Source: Elioraea tepida
Lineage (GTDB): Bacteria > Pseudomonadota > Alphaproteobacteria > Acetobacterales > Acetobacteraceae
Direction: 5' to 3'
NCBI RefSeq assembly: GCF_019203965.1
Contig: NZ_CP076448.1
Coordinates: 434,001 to 498,000, forward strand
Length of the DNA stretch: 64,000 bases
In this document: positions 46,201-55,775 of the stretch, piece by piece
Layout of the letters: each line of letters opens with the position of its first letter
Position numbering within the stretch: the first letter of the stretch is position 1
Made by a program: the position numbers and the translations under genes
The notes under the pieces: generated by a model
What the model was told of the DNA's origin: nothing
Seen by the model: only the letters and a program-made list of their open reading frames with translations
Database searches by the model: none

Positions 46201-47109
46201 TCAGTCAGGCTCCAGGCCGAGAGCGCGAAGCCGCTCCTTCTCCTCGTCCCAGCGAGGCCTGTGCAGAACGGTGAGAAAGAGATGGACGGGCCGGCCGAGC
46301 TCCCGCGCGAGCTCCGCCCGCGCGGCGGCGCCGATCGCCTTCAGGCGCTGCCCGCCGCGGCCTATGATGATCGCCTTCTGCCCCTTCCGCGCCACCACGA
46401 CCGCAAGCCGCACCACCACCGACCCGTCGGGTTTCTCCTCCCACGCCTCCGTCTCCACCGTGGTGTCGTAGGGAACCTCCTCATGCGTCTGGCGGAAGAT
46501 CTGCTCGCGCACGATCTCGGCGGCGAGCTGGCGGTCGGTCTGGTCGGTGAGCTGGTCCTCCGGGTAGAGGAATGGGCCTTCCGGCATCGCCTGAGCGAGC
46601 CGGTCGAGGAGCCGGTCGATCCCGTCGCCGGTCTGGGCCGAGATCATGAAGGTCTCGGCGAAGGGCGTGATCACGTTCAGGCCGGCGGCGAGCGGCAGGA
46701 GAGAGGGAGGCTCGACGAGATCGATTTTGTTGAGCACGAGCCAGACGGGCTTGCCGAGCTTGCGCAGCCGCTCGGCGATCTGCCGGACATCGTCGGCGAG
46801 GCCGCGTTTGGCGTCGACGAGGAACAGCGCGAGATCGGCATCGCCAGCGCCGGCCCAGGCGGCGCGCACCATCGCCCGGTCGAGCAGGCGCTTCGGGGCG
46901 AAGATCCCCGGCGTGTCGACGAGAACGATCTGCGCCCTCCCCCAGGTGCCCTCGCGCGGCACGATGCCGAGCACGCGGAACCGGGTCGTCTGCGGCTTGG
47001 GCGAGACGATCGCGAGCTTCTGCCCGGCGAGACGGTTGAGCAGGGTCGACTTGCCGGCGTTCGGGGCGCCGACGATGGCGGCGAAGCCCGCGCGCGTCGC
47101 GGCACTCAT
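46201..47109 (-). CDS. era: GTPase Era
   Basis: Era binds 16S rRNA and helps 30S maturation. The 302-residue protein has G1 GAPNAGKS (residues 14-21), the effector region KPQTTRFRVLGI, G3 DTPG, G4 NKID and a C-terminal KH domain with IIGRGGQRLKAIG. The ATG overlaps the rnc stop by 4 bases, a conserved translational coupling. Confidence 0.96.
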   Translation of the reverse strand: MSAATRAGFAAIVGAPNAGKSTLLNRLAGQKLAIVSPKPQTTRFRVLGIVPREGTWGRAQIVLVDTPGIFAPKRLLDRAMVRAAWAGAGDADLALFLVDAKRGLADDVRQIAERLRKLGKPVWLVLNKIDLVEPPSLLPLAAGLNVITPFAETFMISAQTGDGIDRLLDRLAQAMPEGPFLYPEDQLTDQTDRQLAAEIVREQIFRQTHEEVPYDTTVETEAWEEKPDGSVVVRLAVVVARKGQKAIIIGRGGQRLKAIGAAARAELARELGRPVHLFLTVLHRPRWDEEKERLRALGLEPD

Positions 47110-47828
47110 GCGTCCCCCTGCAGGGCCGCGAGCAGGGCCGCGGCGGCGGCCTTCTCCGCCGCCTGCTTGGCTCCCGCTTCGGCTTCTGCCGTTCTGCCGG
47201 CGCAGGTGACGGAGACGCGGAAGGTCGGCGCGTGCGAGGGCCCTGTCACGCCGAGGAGGCGATACTCGGGAAGGCCGAGGCCGCGCCCGAGCGTCCATTC
47301 CTGCAGCGCCGATTTCGGGTCGCGCGGCGCCTCGGCGGGAAGCGCCTCGGCGAAGGCGCGTCGGATGAAGGCCCGCGCCGGCTCGAGACCACCGTCGAGA
47401 TAGAGCGCGCCGAGGGCTGCCTCGAGCGCATCGGCGAGCACGGCGGGGCGGTCGCGCACGCCGGCGCGGTCGTCCGCTGGGGCGACGACGAGCAGCTTGC
47501 CGAGTCCGATGCGCGCAGCGACCGCGGCGAGCGTCGGTTCGGCGACGATATGGCCGAGCCTGCGCCCGAGCGCCCCTTCGCGCTCGTCCGGAAAGCGCTC
47601 GATCAGCCACTCGGCGACCAGGAGGCCGAGCACGCGGTCGCCCACGAACTCGAGCCGCTCGTTCGAGGCGAGGCCGCGGTCACGCCCTTGGGTCACGCCG
47701 CTGTGGGAGAGGGCCTGGGCGAGCAGGGAACGGTCACGGAAGCGGTGGCCGAGGGCCTGCTCGGCGGCGTCAAGCACCCCCTCGCCCGGGGCGGGCGGCG
47801 GCGATGGCCTCTGCCGTCGCCCTCTCAC
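47106..47828 (-). CDS. rnc: Ribonuclease III
   Basis: RNase III cleaves double-stranded RNA in rRNA and mRNA processing. The catalytic signature NERLEFVGD is at residues 56-64 and the second acidic site in ADALEAALGALYLDGG. The double-stranded-RNA-binding domain starts at DPKSALQEWTLGRG and ends KQAAEKAAAAALL. GTG start overlapping the lepB stop by 4 bases. Confidence 0.95.
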   Translation of the reverse strand: MRGRRQRPSPPPAPGEGVLDAAEQALGHRFRDRSLLAQALSHSGVTQGRDRGLASNERLEFVGDRVLGLLVAEWLIERFPDEREGALGRRLGHIVAEPTLAAVAARIGLGKLLVVAPADDRAGVRDRPAVLADALEAALGALYLDGGLEPARAFIRRAFAEALPAEAPRDPKSALQEWTLGRGLGLPEYRLLGVTGPSHAPTFRVSVTCAGRTAEAEAGAKQAAEKAAAAALLAALQGDA

Positions 47829-48559
47829 CGCACCCTGTCGAAGAACCGGCTCAGGCGCCAGTTCAGCGGGTTGAACGCCGTGCCCTCATGGCTGAAGAAC
47901 AGGATTTCCGCCCGTCCGATCAGATTCTCGATCGGGATGTAGCCGACGCCTGCGGCGGAGAAGTCACGGCTGTCGGAGGAGTTGTCGCGGTTGTCGCCCA
48001 TCGCGAACACATGTCCCGGCGGCACGCGGAACTCCTCGGTGTTGTCGAACCGCTCGGTGTCTGAGAACTCGCAGATGTAGTGCTGCCGCCCGCCTGCCGA
48101 TGGGGGCAGCGTCTCGAGCCAGCGTCGGGAGCGGATACGCACGCCGGTGCCGTCCTCCTCGCACAGGCCGGCGGGCTCGCGCCGCACCGCCTCGCCGTTG
48201 ATGTAGAGGATGCCACCGATGACCTGGATCCGGTCACCCGGCAGGCCGACGATGCGCTTGATGTAGTCGGTGCTGTTGTCGCGCGGCCAGCGGAACACCG
48301 CCACATCACCGCGCTCCGGCATGGACATGAAGATCCGCCCCTCGAACAGAGGCGGCGCGAACGGCAACGAGTAGCGCGAGTAGCCGTAGCTGAACTTCGA
48401 CACGAACAGGTAGTCGCCGACGAGCAGCGTCGGCACCATCGAGGACGACGGGATGTTGAACGGCTCGAACGCGAAGGTGCGGATGGCGATCGCGATCAGA
48501 CCGGCGTAGACGACCGTCTTGACCGTCTCGAGCCAGCCGCCGCCCTTGCGCTTGGCCAT
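47825..48559 (-). CDS. lepB: Signal peptidase I
   Basis: LepB removes signal peptides from exported proteins. The 244-residue membrane enzyme has one N-terminal transmembrane segment (about 13-30), catalytic Ser40 in IPSSSMVPTLLVGDY, catalytic Lys101 in DYIKRIVGLPGDR and the late GDNRDNSSDSR box. The ATG follows GGAAGC; in-frame sequence upstream is low-complexity. It stands between acpS and rnc, the common alphaproteobacterial order. Confidence 0.95.
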   Translation of the reverse strand: MAKRKGGGWLETVKTVVYAGLIAIAIRTFAFEPFNIPSSSMVPTLLVGDYLFVSKFSYGYSRYSLPFAPPLFEGRIFMSMPERGDVAVFRWPRDNSTDYIKRIVGLPGDRIQVIGGILYINGEAVRREPAGLCEEDGTGVRIRSRRWLETLPPSAGGRQHYICEFSDTERFDNTEEFRVPPGHVFAMGDNRDNSSDSRDFSAAGVGYIPIENLIGRAEILFFSHEGTAFNPLNWRLSRFFDRVR

Positions 48560-48639
48560 GGAGCTTCCGTCTGCGGGTGGTGGGGAACGGCGCGGCGGAA
48601 CCCGCGCCCGCGCGCCTTTGCCCGCGGCCCCGCCAGATG

Positions 48640-49071
48640 TCAAGCAAGCGGCGGAAGCGCCGGGGCCTCGGCCGCGACGGGCGCGAGGCTGATCACCACC
48701 ACGGCCTGGGCATAGGGATATTCGTCGGTCATCGTCAGACTGATGCTCGCAGCCATGCCGGCGGGGGTCAGCCGAGCAAGCCGGGCCGCCGCGCCGCCCG
48801 CAAGGCGCAGGGTCGGCTGGCCGGAGGCGAGGTTGACCACCTCCATGTCGCGCCAGAACACGCCGTTCCTGAGCCCCGTCCCGAGCGCCTTGGCGCAGGC
48901 CTCCTTGGCGGCGAAGCGCTTGGCGTAGGTCGCTGCCGCACCGGGCCGGCGTTCGGCGCGGGCGCGTTCGGTCTCGGTGAAGATGCGACGCGTGAACCGC
49001 TCGCCGTAACGCGCGAGGGTCGCCTCGATACGGCGTATGTCGCAGATGTCGCTGCCGAGGCCGAGGATCAT
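48640..49071 (-). CDS. acpS: Holo-[acyl-carrier-protein] synthase
   Basis: AcpS moves the phosphopantetheine arm from CoA to ACP. Asp8 (GLGSDICDI) and Glu57 ([12 protein letters not shown]) are the Mg2+ ligands. The 143-residue length is slightly above average because of an Ala/Pro tail. It lies seven bases after pdxJ. Confidence 0.95.
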   Translation of the reverse strand: MILGLGSDICDIRRIEATLARYGERFTRRIFTETERARAERRPGAAATYAKRFAAKEACAKALGTGLRNGVFWRDMEVVNLASGQPTLRLAGGAAARLARLTPAGMAASISLTMTDEYPYAQAVVVISLAPVAAEAPALPPLA

Positions 49072-49078
49072 GGCGCGC

Positions 49079-49822
49079 TCACGCGGCCGCGCTCGCGCGT
49101 GCGGCGTCGATCAGCCGGCGCATCTGCCGCACCGCCTCGGCAAGGCCGAGGAACACCGCCTCGCCGATCAGGAAATGCCCGATATTGAGTTCCGCGAGTT
49201 GGGGGATCGCCGCGACCGGCCCGACGGTCGCGAAGCCGAGCCCATGCCCGGCATGCACCTCGAGCCCGATCGAGGCGCCGTGCCGCGCCGCCGCCGCGAG
49301 ACGATCAAGCTCCCGACGACGCGCCTCGCCCTCGGCCTCGCAATAGGTGCCGGTGTGGAGTTCGACCACCGGAGCGCCGGCGGCGACGGCGGCGTCGAGC
49401 TGGCGCGGATCGGGCTCGACGAACAGGCTCACCCGGATGCCCGCTGCCGTGAGCGCAGCGACGACGTCGCAGAGCGCCGGCAGGTTGCCCGCGACATCGA
49501 GGCCGCCTTCTGTGGTGCGCTCCTCGCGACGCTCCGGCACGAGGCAGGCGGCGTGCGGGCGAAGCCGTGTCGCGATCGCCACCATCTCCGCGGTTGCCGC
49601 CATCTCGAAGTTCAGCGGCACCCTGAGCTCCGCCTTGAGCCGCTCCATGTCGGCATCGCGGATGTGGCGCCGGTCCTCGCGCAGATGCGCGGTGATCCCG
49701 TCCGCCCCCGCCGCGACAGCGAGCTGGGCCGCGCGCATCGGGTCTGGGTGCGCGCCCCCGCGGGCGTTCCGGAGCGTCGCCACGTGGTCGATGTTGACGC
49801 CGAGCCTCAGCCTGTCGGCCAT
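49079..49822 (-). CDS. pdxJ: Pyridoxine 5'-phosphate synthase
   Basis: PdxJ makes pyridoxine phosphate from aminoacetone phosphate and deoxyxylulose phosphate. The 247-residue TIM barrel shows [53 protein letters not shown] and [14 protein letters not shown]. It follows rel by 11 bases; pdxJ-acpS-lepB order is conserved. Confidence 0.96.
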   Translation of the reverse strand: MADRLRLGVNIDHVATLRNARGGAHPDPMRAAQLAVAAGADGITAHLREDRRHIRDADMERLKAELRVPLNFEMAATAEMVAIATRLRPHAACLVPERREERTTEGGLDVAGNLPALCDVVAALTAAGIRVSLFVEPDPRQLDAAVAAGAPVVELHTGTYCEAEGEARRRELDRLAAAARHGASIGLEVHAGHGLGFATVGPVAAIPQLAELNIGHFLIGEAVFLGLAEAVRQMRRLIDAARASAAA

Positions 49823-49833
49823 TCCACCCTCCC

Positions 49834-52047
49834 TCAGGCCCGCGCCCGTTCCACCGAGGCGATCTGGGAGCAGGCGCGCAGCGCGGCGATGATGTCGCCG
49901 AGATGGCGAAGGTCGCGCACCTCGATGTCGACCAGCATCTCTAAGAACTCGGGGGTGCGGTTGACGATCTTGAGGTTGACGATGTTGCCCTCGCGCTTGG
50001 CGATCACGTTGGTGAGTGTGGCGAGCGCCCCGGTCTCGTTCGCCGTCACCACCGCGAGCCGGCCGGTGTGCCGCTGGGCGGGGGTGCCGTCGGTGTCCCA
50101 GGCGACGTCGAGGAAACGCTCCGGCGTGGCGGCGAAGCTCTCGAGGGTGGGGCAGTCATGCGTGTGGATGGTCACCCCCTTGCCCGTCGTCACGATGCCG
50201 ACGATCCGGTCGCCCGGAAGGGGGTGGCAGCAGCCGGCGAAATGGATCGACATGCCGGCGACGAGGCCCGAGATCGGTATCGCCGCGCGGCCGTCGCGCC
50301 CCGGCTCACGGCCGGGCTGCGGAGGGACGGCGGGCTTCGGCCGCGCGCGCGAAAGCGGCATCACATGCGAGGCCGGCCGCGGTGTGGGGCGAAGCTCAGG
50401 GTAGGCCGCGAGCACCACCTCGCGCGCGCCGATCTGGCCTGCGCCGACCGCCGCCTGGAGGTCCTCCACCGAGGCCTGCTTGAACGTCTTGAGCACGCCC
50501 TCGAGCACGGCCGCACCGCCCTCCACCCCCTCCTGCCGGAAGGCCTTCACGAGCGCCGTCCTGCCCGCCTCGATGTTCTGCGCCCGCATCTGCGCATGTA
50601 CGAAGCGGCGTATCCGCGCCCTCGCCTTGCCGGTGACGACGAACCGCTCCCAGGCCGGGTTCGGCGTGTGGCCGCGCGCGGTGACGATCTCGACCTGGTC
50701 GCCATTGGCGAGTTCGGTCCGAAGCGGAACGATCCGCCCGTTCACCTTCGCGCCGACACAACTGTCGCCGACCTCGGAGTGCACGGCATAGGCGAAGTTG
50801 ACCGGGGTGGCGCCGCGCGGCAGGGTGATCAGGTCACCCTTCGGCGTGAAGCAGAACACCTGGTCCTGGAACATCTCGAGCTTGGTGTGCTCGAGAAACT
50901 CCTCTGGCCCCGAGGCCTGCTCGAGGATCTCGAGCAGCGAGCGCAGCCAGCGATACTGCTTCGGCGCCTCCGCGCTCGGCTGGATTCCCTCCTTGTAGGA
51001 CCAGTGCGCGGCCACACCGCACTCGGCGACCTCGTGCATCTCGCGGGTGCGGATCTGCACCTCGATCTTCTGGCTGCTGTCGGGCAGGATCACGCCGGTG
51101 TGCAGCGAGCGGTAGCCGTTCGGCTTCGGCGTCGAGATGTAGTCCTTGAACCGCCCGGGCACGACGCGGTAGGCCGCATGCACCACGCCGAGGGCGCGGT
51201 AGCATTCGTCGACGGTGCCGACGACGACGCGGAACGCCATGATGTCGGAGAGCTGCTCGAAGGCGACGTTCCGCCGGTGCATTTTCAGCCAGATCGAGTA
51301 GGGGCTCTTCTCCCGCCCCGTCACCTCGGCCGGGATCCCGTGCTCGTCGAGCAGGCGCTTGAGGTCCTCGATCACGCGGTCGATCACGTCCGCCCCCTCG
51401 CCGCGCAGGAAGGCGATCCGCGCGAGGATGGAGGCGCAGGCATCAGGCTGGAGCTCGCGGAAGGCGAGGTTCTCGAGCTCGGTCTTGACCGCGTCCATGC
51501 CGATCCGCTCGGCGAGCGGAGCGTAGATCTCGAGCGTTTCGGCGGCGATCCGACGGCGCTTCTGCTCGTCCCGCACGAAGCGGAGCGTGCGCATATTGTG
51601 CAGCCGGTCGGCGAGCTTCACGAGCAGCACCCGAATGTCCTCGCTCATTGCGAGCACGAGCTTGCGGAAGTTCTCCGCCTGCTTGGTGCGGTCCGACTGC
51701 AGCTCGAGCCGGGTGAGCTTGGTGACGCCGTCGACGAGACGGGCGACGTCGCGCCCGAACCTTTTCTCGACATCGGCGAGCGTGACGGAGGTGTCCTCGA
51801 CGACGTCGTGCAGGAGGGCAGTGACGATCGAGTTCGTGTCGACGCGATAGCCGGTGAGGATCTGCGCGACCTCGACCGGGTGGGTGAAATAGGGGTCGCC
51901 ATTGTCGCGCGTCTGGCTCGCATGCGCGTGGGCGGCGAACTCGTAGGCGCGAGAGATCGCTTCGGCGTCGGCCTTCGGGTCATAGGCGCGAACCCGGGCG
52001 ACCAGCTCCGCCCCGGGAAGCGCCGGCGCGGCCGCCCCGTCAGGCAT
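49834..52047 (-). CDS. rel: Bifunctional (p)ppGpp synthetase/hydrolase
   Basis: The single long RSH enzyme (737 residues) that makes and degrades the stringent-response alarmone. Domains in order: HD hydrolase with HDVVEDT (active-type), synthetase with [20 protein letters not shown] carrying the RxKD motif of bifunctional enzymes, TGS domain near [18 protein letters not shown], a zinc-finger-like region ([15 protein letters not shown]) and the C-terminal ACT domain. It sits directly after rpoZ, a pairing also known from spoT in E. coli. Confidence 0.95.
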   Translation of the reverse strand: MPDGAAAPALPGAELVARVRAYDPKADAEAISRAYEFAAHAHASQTRDNGDPYFTHPVEVAQILTGYRVDTNSIVTALLHDVVEDTSVTLADVEKRFGRDVARLVDGVTKLTRLELQSDRTKQAENFRKLVLAMSEDIRVLLVKLADRLHNMRTLRFVRDEQKRRRIAAETLEIYAPLAERIGMDAVKTELENLAFRELQPDACASILARIAFLRGEGADVIDRVIEDLKRLLDEHGIPAEVTGREKSPYSIWLKMHRRNVAFEQLSDIMAFRVVVGTVDECYRALGVVHAAYRVVPGRFKDYISTPKPNGYRSLHTGVILPDSSQKIEVQIRTREMHEVAECGVAAHWSYKEGIQPSAEAPKQYRWLRSLLEILEQASGPEEFLEHTKLEMFQDQVFCFTPKGDLITLPRGATPVNFAYAVHSEVGDSCVGAKVNGRIVPLRTELANGDQVEIVTARGHTPNPAWERFVVTGKARARIRRFVHAQMRAQNIEAGRTALVKAFRQEGVEGGAAVLEGVLKTFKQASVEDLQAAVGAGQIGAREVVLAAYPELRPTPRPASHVMPLSRARPKPAVPPQPGREPGRDGRAAIPISGLVAGMSIHFAGCCHPLPGDRIVGIVTTGKGVTIHTHDCPTLESFAATPERFLDVAWDTDGTPAQRHTGRLAVVTANETGALATLTNVIAKREGNIVNLKIVNRTPEFLEMLVDIEVRDLRHLGDIIAALRACSQIASVERARA

Positions 52048-52112
52048 CGCTCACGGCCCGCGCGAGGGCGAGACGCGCTCCGCCGCCCGCCCGCGCCACG
52101 CTGCGACCGGCC

Positions 52113-52508
52113 TCAGCCGCCGCCGAGTTCGCGGGCGATCGCAGCCTCGATGTCTTCCTCGGTGCCGGCATCGCCGGCAGCCTCCTCCGCCGCGATCTCC
52201 TCGGGCGAGATGTCCATGCCCGCGAAGATTTGGCTCTCGGTCGGCAGCAGGTCGACCACCTCCTCCGTGGTCGGCTCGGGTTCGGGCACGCGCTGCAGGC
52301 TCTTGATCAGGTCCGCCCTCAGGCTCTCGAGCGGGATCGTGCCTGCGGCGATCTCGCGCAGCGCCACCACCGGGTTCTTGTCGTTGTCGCGGTCGACCGT
52401 GAGCGCCTCGCCGCGGCTGATGTTGCGCGCGCGCTGGGCGGCGAGCATCACGAGCTCGAAGCGGTTCGGAACCTTCTCCACGCAGTCTTCCACGGTGACG
52501 CGCGCCAT
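52113..52508 (-). CDS. rpoZ: RNA polymerase omega subunit
   Basis: The 131-residue omega subunit helps assemble RNA polymerase and, in proteobacteria, forms part of a ppGpp site. The core is [20 protein letters not shown] followed by [11 protein letters not shown] and [17 protein letters not shown]. After residue 75 comes a long acidic tail ending ARELGGG, typical of alphaproteobacteria. It lies between folK and rel. Confidence 0.96.
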   Translation of the reverse strand: MARVTVEDCVEKVPNRFELVMLAAQRARNISRGEALTVDRDNDKNPVVALREIAAGTIPLESLRADLIKSLQRVPEPEPTTEEVVDLLPTESQIFAGMDISPEEIAAEEAAGDAGTEEDIEAAIARELGGG

Positions 52509-52571
52509 GCGCTCGACCCTCCGAAAGCAGACCCCATGGGCGGGTCACTCTAGGTAGCGCGCCGCGGCCTC

Positions 52572-53087
52572 TCAGGCAAGTCTCGGCTGCGGCTCGAGCG
52601 GCCGGCAGGCCGCCCGCTCGGGCTCAGGAAGGGCGGCAAGCAGCGCCTCGACGCTCAGGCCGCTCGCGGGGTGTCGCCAGCCGGGAGCGACCTCGGCGAG
52701 CGGGGCGAGCACGAAGGCGCGCAGATGCATCCGCGGATGCGGCAGGACCGGCGGTTGGTCGCGCACGAGGCCGTCGAGGTCGAGCAGGTCGAGATCGAGC
52801 GTCCGCGCCGCGTTCGGTGCCGACCGCACCCGGCCGAACCGCGACTCGAGCGCCTGCAGGGCGGAAAGCAGTGCCTCCGGCTCGGCCCTGCCTTCGAGCC
52901 GAAGCACGGCGTTGACGTAGCGCGGCTGGTCGGACGGCGGGACAGGCGCGCTGTCCCACAGCCGCGACAGGGCCGCCCCGCGCATGCCCGGCAGGTCGGC
53001 GAGCTCGGCGGCGGCACGCAGAACCGTCACTGCCGGCGGCGTACCGTCGGCCATGCGCAGGTTCGCTCCGAGACCGACGAGGATCAC
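52572..53087 (-). CDS. folK: HPPK (2-amino-4-hydroxy-6-hydroxymethyldihydropteridine diphosphokinase)
   Basis: FolK transfers pyrophosphate from ATP to the pterin in folate synthesis. The 171-residue protein shows ILVGLGANL, WDSAPVPPSDQPRYVNAVLR, RTLDLDLLDLDG (the two catalytic Asp) and HPRMHLRAFVLAPLAEV. Start ATG; the divergent gap of 119 bases to the NYN gene contains an inverted repeat. Confidence 0.94.
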   Translation of the reverse strand: MILVGLGANLRMADGTPPAVTVLRAAAELADLPGMRGAALSRLWDSAPVPPSDQPRYVNAVLRLEGRAEPEALLSALQALESRFGRVRSAPNAARTLDLDLLDLDGLVRDQPPVLPHPRMHLRAFVLAPLAEVAPGWRHPASGLSVEALLAALPEPERAACRPLEPQPRLA

Positions 53088-53095
53088 TCTTCATC

Positions 53096-53142
53096 TTTCC
53101 GTCACGATGCGCTTATGTGCATGCGTCAAGCTCTGACGGAAA
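53096..53142. promoter_or_regulatory. Inverted repeat in the folK / NYN divergent promoter region
   Basis: TTTCCGTCA (53096-53104) and TGACGGAAA (53134-53142) are perfect 9-bp inverted copies separated by 29 bases, about three helical turns. They lie between the divergent starts of folK and the NYN-domain gene. Two half-sites on the same DNA face, or a long-loop hairpin, are the possible readings. Confidence 0.45.
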
Positions 53143-53206
53143 TTGCGCGGGCGGTGGGGTGACGCTCGCAGGTCGGGACAGCTGCCGCCCTGAGAGGAGT
53201 GTGTTC

Positions 53207-53917
53207 ATGGTGTTCCACGAGAACGAGCGCGTGGCCGTCTTCATCGACGGCGCCAACCTCTATTCGGCGTCGCGTACGCTCGGTTTCGACGTCGACTACA
53301 AGTCGCTGCATGCCTTCTTCCGAAGCAAGGCCTATGTGGTGCGCATGTTCTACTACACCGCGGTGCTGGAGACGGAAGAGTACACCCCGCTCAAGCCGCT
53401 GGTCGATTGGCTCGGCTACAACGGCTACACGGTGGTGACGAAGCCCGCCAAGGAGTTCACCGACTCGACCGGCCGGCGCCGCGTGAAGGGCAACATGGAC
53501 ATCGAGCTTGCGATCGACATGCTCGAGATGGCGCCGCACGTGAACCACATCGTTCTGTTCTCCGGCGATGGCGATTTCCGCCGCCTGATCGAGGCGGTGC
53601 AGCGCAAGGGCGTGCGCGTCACCGTGATCTCGACGATCAAGACGCAGCCGGTTCTGATCGCCGACGAGCTCCGCCGCCAGGCCGACCAGTTCATCGATCT
53701 CGCCGACATCATCGGCGAGTTCACCCGCCGGATCGTGCCGCCGCGCGAGCGCGATGCGCCGCGCGACGCCCCGCGCGATGCAGGGCCGTCGCTCGGCCGC
53801 GAGCGCGGCGAGGGTGTCTCCGCCTCAGGCCGACCCTTCACCGTCGAGACCGTTGGCCCCGCGAGGCCCACGCCCGAGGCGCCGTGGCGCGGCCTGCCCG
53901 ATTCGGGCAACACATAA
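53207..53917 (+). CDS. NYN (PIN-like) domain protein, LabA/DUF88 type
   Basis: A 236-residue protein with an NYN/PIN-like nuclease domain of the LabA family. The acidic residues of the fold are present: VAVFIDGANLY (Asp14), GNMDIELAIDML and VLFSGDGDFRRLI. Such domains are predicted metal-dependent RNases. After residue 175 the chain becomes a Pro/Arg/Asp-rich tail (DAPRDAPRDAG) that is probably disordered. ATG start with GAGAGGAG. The uracil-DNA glycosylase follows after six bases. Confidence 0.87.
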   Translation: MVFHENERVAVFIDGANLYSASRTLGFDVDYKSLHAFFRSKAYVVRMFYYTAVLETEEYTPLKPLVDWLGYNGYTVVTKPAKEFTDSTGRRRVKGNMDIELAIDMLEMAPHVNHIVLFSGDGDFRRLIEAVQRKGVRVTVISTIKTQPVLIADELRRQADQFIDLADIIGEFTRRIVPPRERDAPRDAPRDAGPSLGRERGEGVSASGRPFTVETVGPARPTPEAPWRGLPDSGNT

Positions 53918-53923
53918 GAGCGT

Positions 53924-54577
53924 TTGCTCGCGCCCGAGCCAGATTGCCGGCTCTGCCCGAGGCTCGCGTCCTTCCGCGACGCGAACCGCCTGCGCTTCGC
54001 CGCAAGCGACGACGGGCCGTGGCACAACGCGCCGGTGCCCTCGTTCGGGCCGCTCGAGGCGCGTCTTCTCGTCGTCGGCCTCGCTCCGGGGCTGAGGGGA
54101 GCGAATCGGACTGGACGCCCCTTCACCGGCGACTGGGCGGGTGATCTGCTCTATGCCGCGTTGCTACGGTTCGGCTTTGCCGAGGGCGCGTATGGCGAGC
54201 GGGCCGGTGACGGGCTGGTGCTGACGGAGGCGCGGATCTGCAACGCCGTGCGCTGCGTGCCGCCTGAGAATCGGCCGACGCCCGCGGAGGTCGCCACCTG
54301 CAACCGCTTCCTCGCCGCCGAGCTTGCGGCGATGCCGCGGCTCCGCGTGGTGCTCGCCCTCGGCGCGGTCGCGCACCTGGCGGTGCTGCGGGCGCTTGGG
54401 CTACGCCAGGCATCCTTCCGCTTCGCCCACGGGGCGATCCACGCCCTCGCCGATGGCCGGCTCCTTGCCGACAGCTATCACTGCAGCCGCTACAATACAA
54501 ACACGGGGCGTCTGACCGAAGCCATGTTCTTCCGCGTATTCGAGATGATCCTTCCCACGCTGCATGAGAAGCCCTGA
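53924..54577 (+). CDS. Uracil-DNA glycosylase, iron-sulfur type (family 5-like)
   Basis: A 217-residue glycosylase that removes uracil and other deaminated bases from DNA. Four Fe-S cysteines are visible: Cys8 and Cys11 (CRLCPRL), Cys111 and Cys126. Motif 1 reads VGLAPGLRGANRTGRPFTGD and motif 2 lies in the C-terminal HCSRYNTNTGRLT. The GLAPG motif without a carboxylate and the NTNTGRLT end fit family 5 (UDGb) rather than family 4. Start is a TTG with AAGAG upstream. The Bcr/CflA gene begins within its last codons. Confidence 0.85.
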   Translation: MLAPEPDCRLCPRLASFRDANRLRFAASDDGPWHNAPVPSFGPLEARLLVVGLAPGLRGANRTGRPFTGDWAGDLLYAALLRFGFAEGAYGERAGDGLVLTEARICNAVRCVPPENRPTPAEVATCNRFLAAELAAMPRLRVVLALGAVAHLAVLRALGLRQASFRFAHGAIHALADGRLLADSYHCSRYNTNTGRLTEAMFFRVFEMILPTLHEKP

Positions 54578-55775
54578 GGAAGCGCATGCGCCCGCGCCGC
54601 CGCCCATCTGGCTTCTCGCTGGGCTGATCTCGCTCGGCCCGCTCTCGACCGACCTCTACCTTCCTGCCCTGCCGGCGATCGCCGATGCCTTCGGCACCGG
54701 TGCCCTCGGCGCGCAATGGACGCTCTCGGGCTTCCTGCTCGCTTTCGCGCCGAGCCAGCTCGTCTACGGCCCGCTCGCCGACCGGTTCGGGCGCCGTCCG
54801 GCGATGCTGTGGGGGCTTCTCGTATTCCTCGCCGGCACCGCCGTCTGCGCGGCCGCGACCAGCCTCGGCATGCTCGTCGCCGCGCGTGTGGTCCAGGCGG
54901 TGGGCGCCTGCGCCGGCCCAGTGGTGGCCCGGGCGGTGGTGCGCGACACGGTGCCGCCCGAGCGGGCGCCGGCCGTGTTCGCGACCATGGCCGGGCTGAT
55001 GTCCCTCGCCCCAGCCATCGGCCCCGTGCTGGGCGGCGTTGTCACCGCTCTCTCGGGCTGGCGCGCGACCTTCCTGCTGCTTGGCCTTGCCGCGGTCGCG
55101 GTGCTGCTCGCGAGCCTCAGACGGCTCGGCGAGACGGCCCCCGTGCTCGACCGCCGCGCGCTCGACCCTGCCGTGCTTGTCCGAACCTATGGCGGGCTGC
55201 TCGCGCATCGGTGGTTCCTCGGCCATGCTGCGGTGGCGACCGCGAGCTACACCGGCCTGTTCTGTTTCATCTCCGGGTCCTCGCACGTGATCCAGAAGGG
55301 TCTCGGCCTTGCCCCGGAGCTCTACGGCCCCGTGTTCGCTTCCGCCGTGGCCGGCTATCTCGCGGGAAGCATGATCGTGCGGCGGATCAGCGGGCAGGTG
55401 GCAGGGCGAACGATGATGCGCGCGGGCTCGCTCTGGTGCCTCGCCTGCGGCTGGGCGGGGCCCGTGTCGCTCGCGCTCACCGGCCCGAGCCTCGCCACGG
55501 TCGCCCTGCCGCTGATCCTCTACATGATCGGCTTCGCGGTGGTTCAGCCTAACGCCCAGGCCGGAGCGATCGCCCCCTTTCCGGCGATGGCGGGACGCGC
55601 CTCGGCGCTCCTTGGCTTCCTGCAGTGGAGCATCGCCGCGCTTGCCGGTCTCTTCCTCGGCCTCGTGCTCGACGCGGCGGGCTGGGCGATGGGCCTCGGC
55701 ATCGCGCTGTCGGGAACGGCGGCAGCCGTGGCGGTCGCGCTCCTGCCGCGCGAGCCGGCCTCAGGCGGCGGGTGA
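54564..55775 (+). CDS. Bcr/CflA family multidrug efflux MFS transporter
   Basis: A 403-residue exporter with 12 hydrophobic segments. The family tag LGPLSTDLYLPALPAIADAF is in the first helix, followed by the motif-A loop GPLADRFGRRPAM and motif C GLMSLAPAIGPVLGG. Substrates in this family are drugs such as bicyclomycin or small metabolites. The ATG overlaps the glycosylase gene by 14 bases. Its end overlaps the opposing peroxidase gene by 15 bases. Confidence 0.9.
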   Translation: MRSPEEAHAPAPPPIWLLAGLISLGPLSTDLYLPALPAIADAFGTGALGAQWTLSGFLLAFAPSQLVYGPLADRFGRRPAMLWGLLVFLAGTAVCAAATSLGMLVAARVVQAVGACAGPVVARAVVRDTVPPERAPAVFATMAGLMSLAPAIGPVLGGVVTALSGWRATFLLLGLAAVAVLLASLRRLGETAPVLDRRALDPAVLVRTYGGLLAHRWFLGHAAVATASYTGLFCFISGSSHVIQKGLGLAPELYGPVFASAVAGYLAGSMIVRRISGQVAGRTMMRAGSLWCLACGWAGPVSLALTGPSLATVALPLILYMIGFAVVQPNAQAGAIAPFPAMAGRASALLGFLQWSIAALAGLFLGLVLDAAGWAMGLGIALSGTAAAVAVALLPREPASGGG

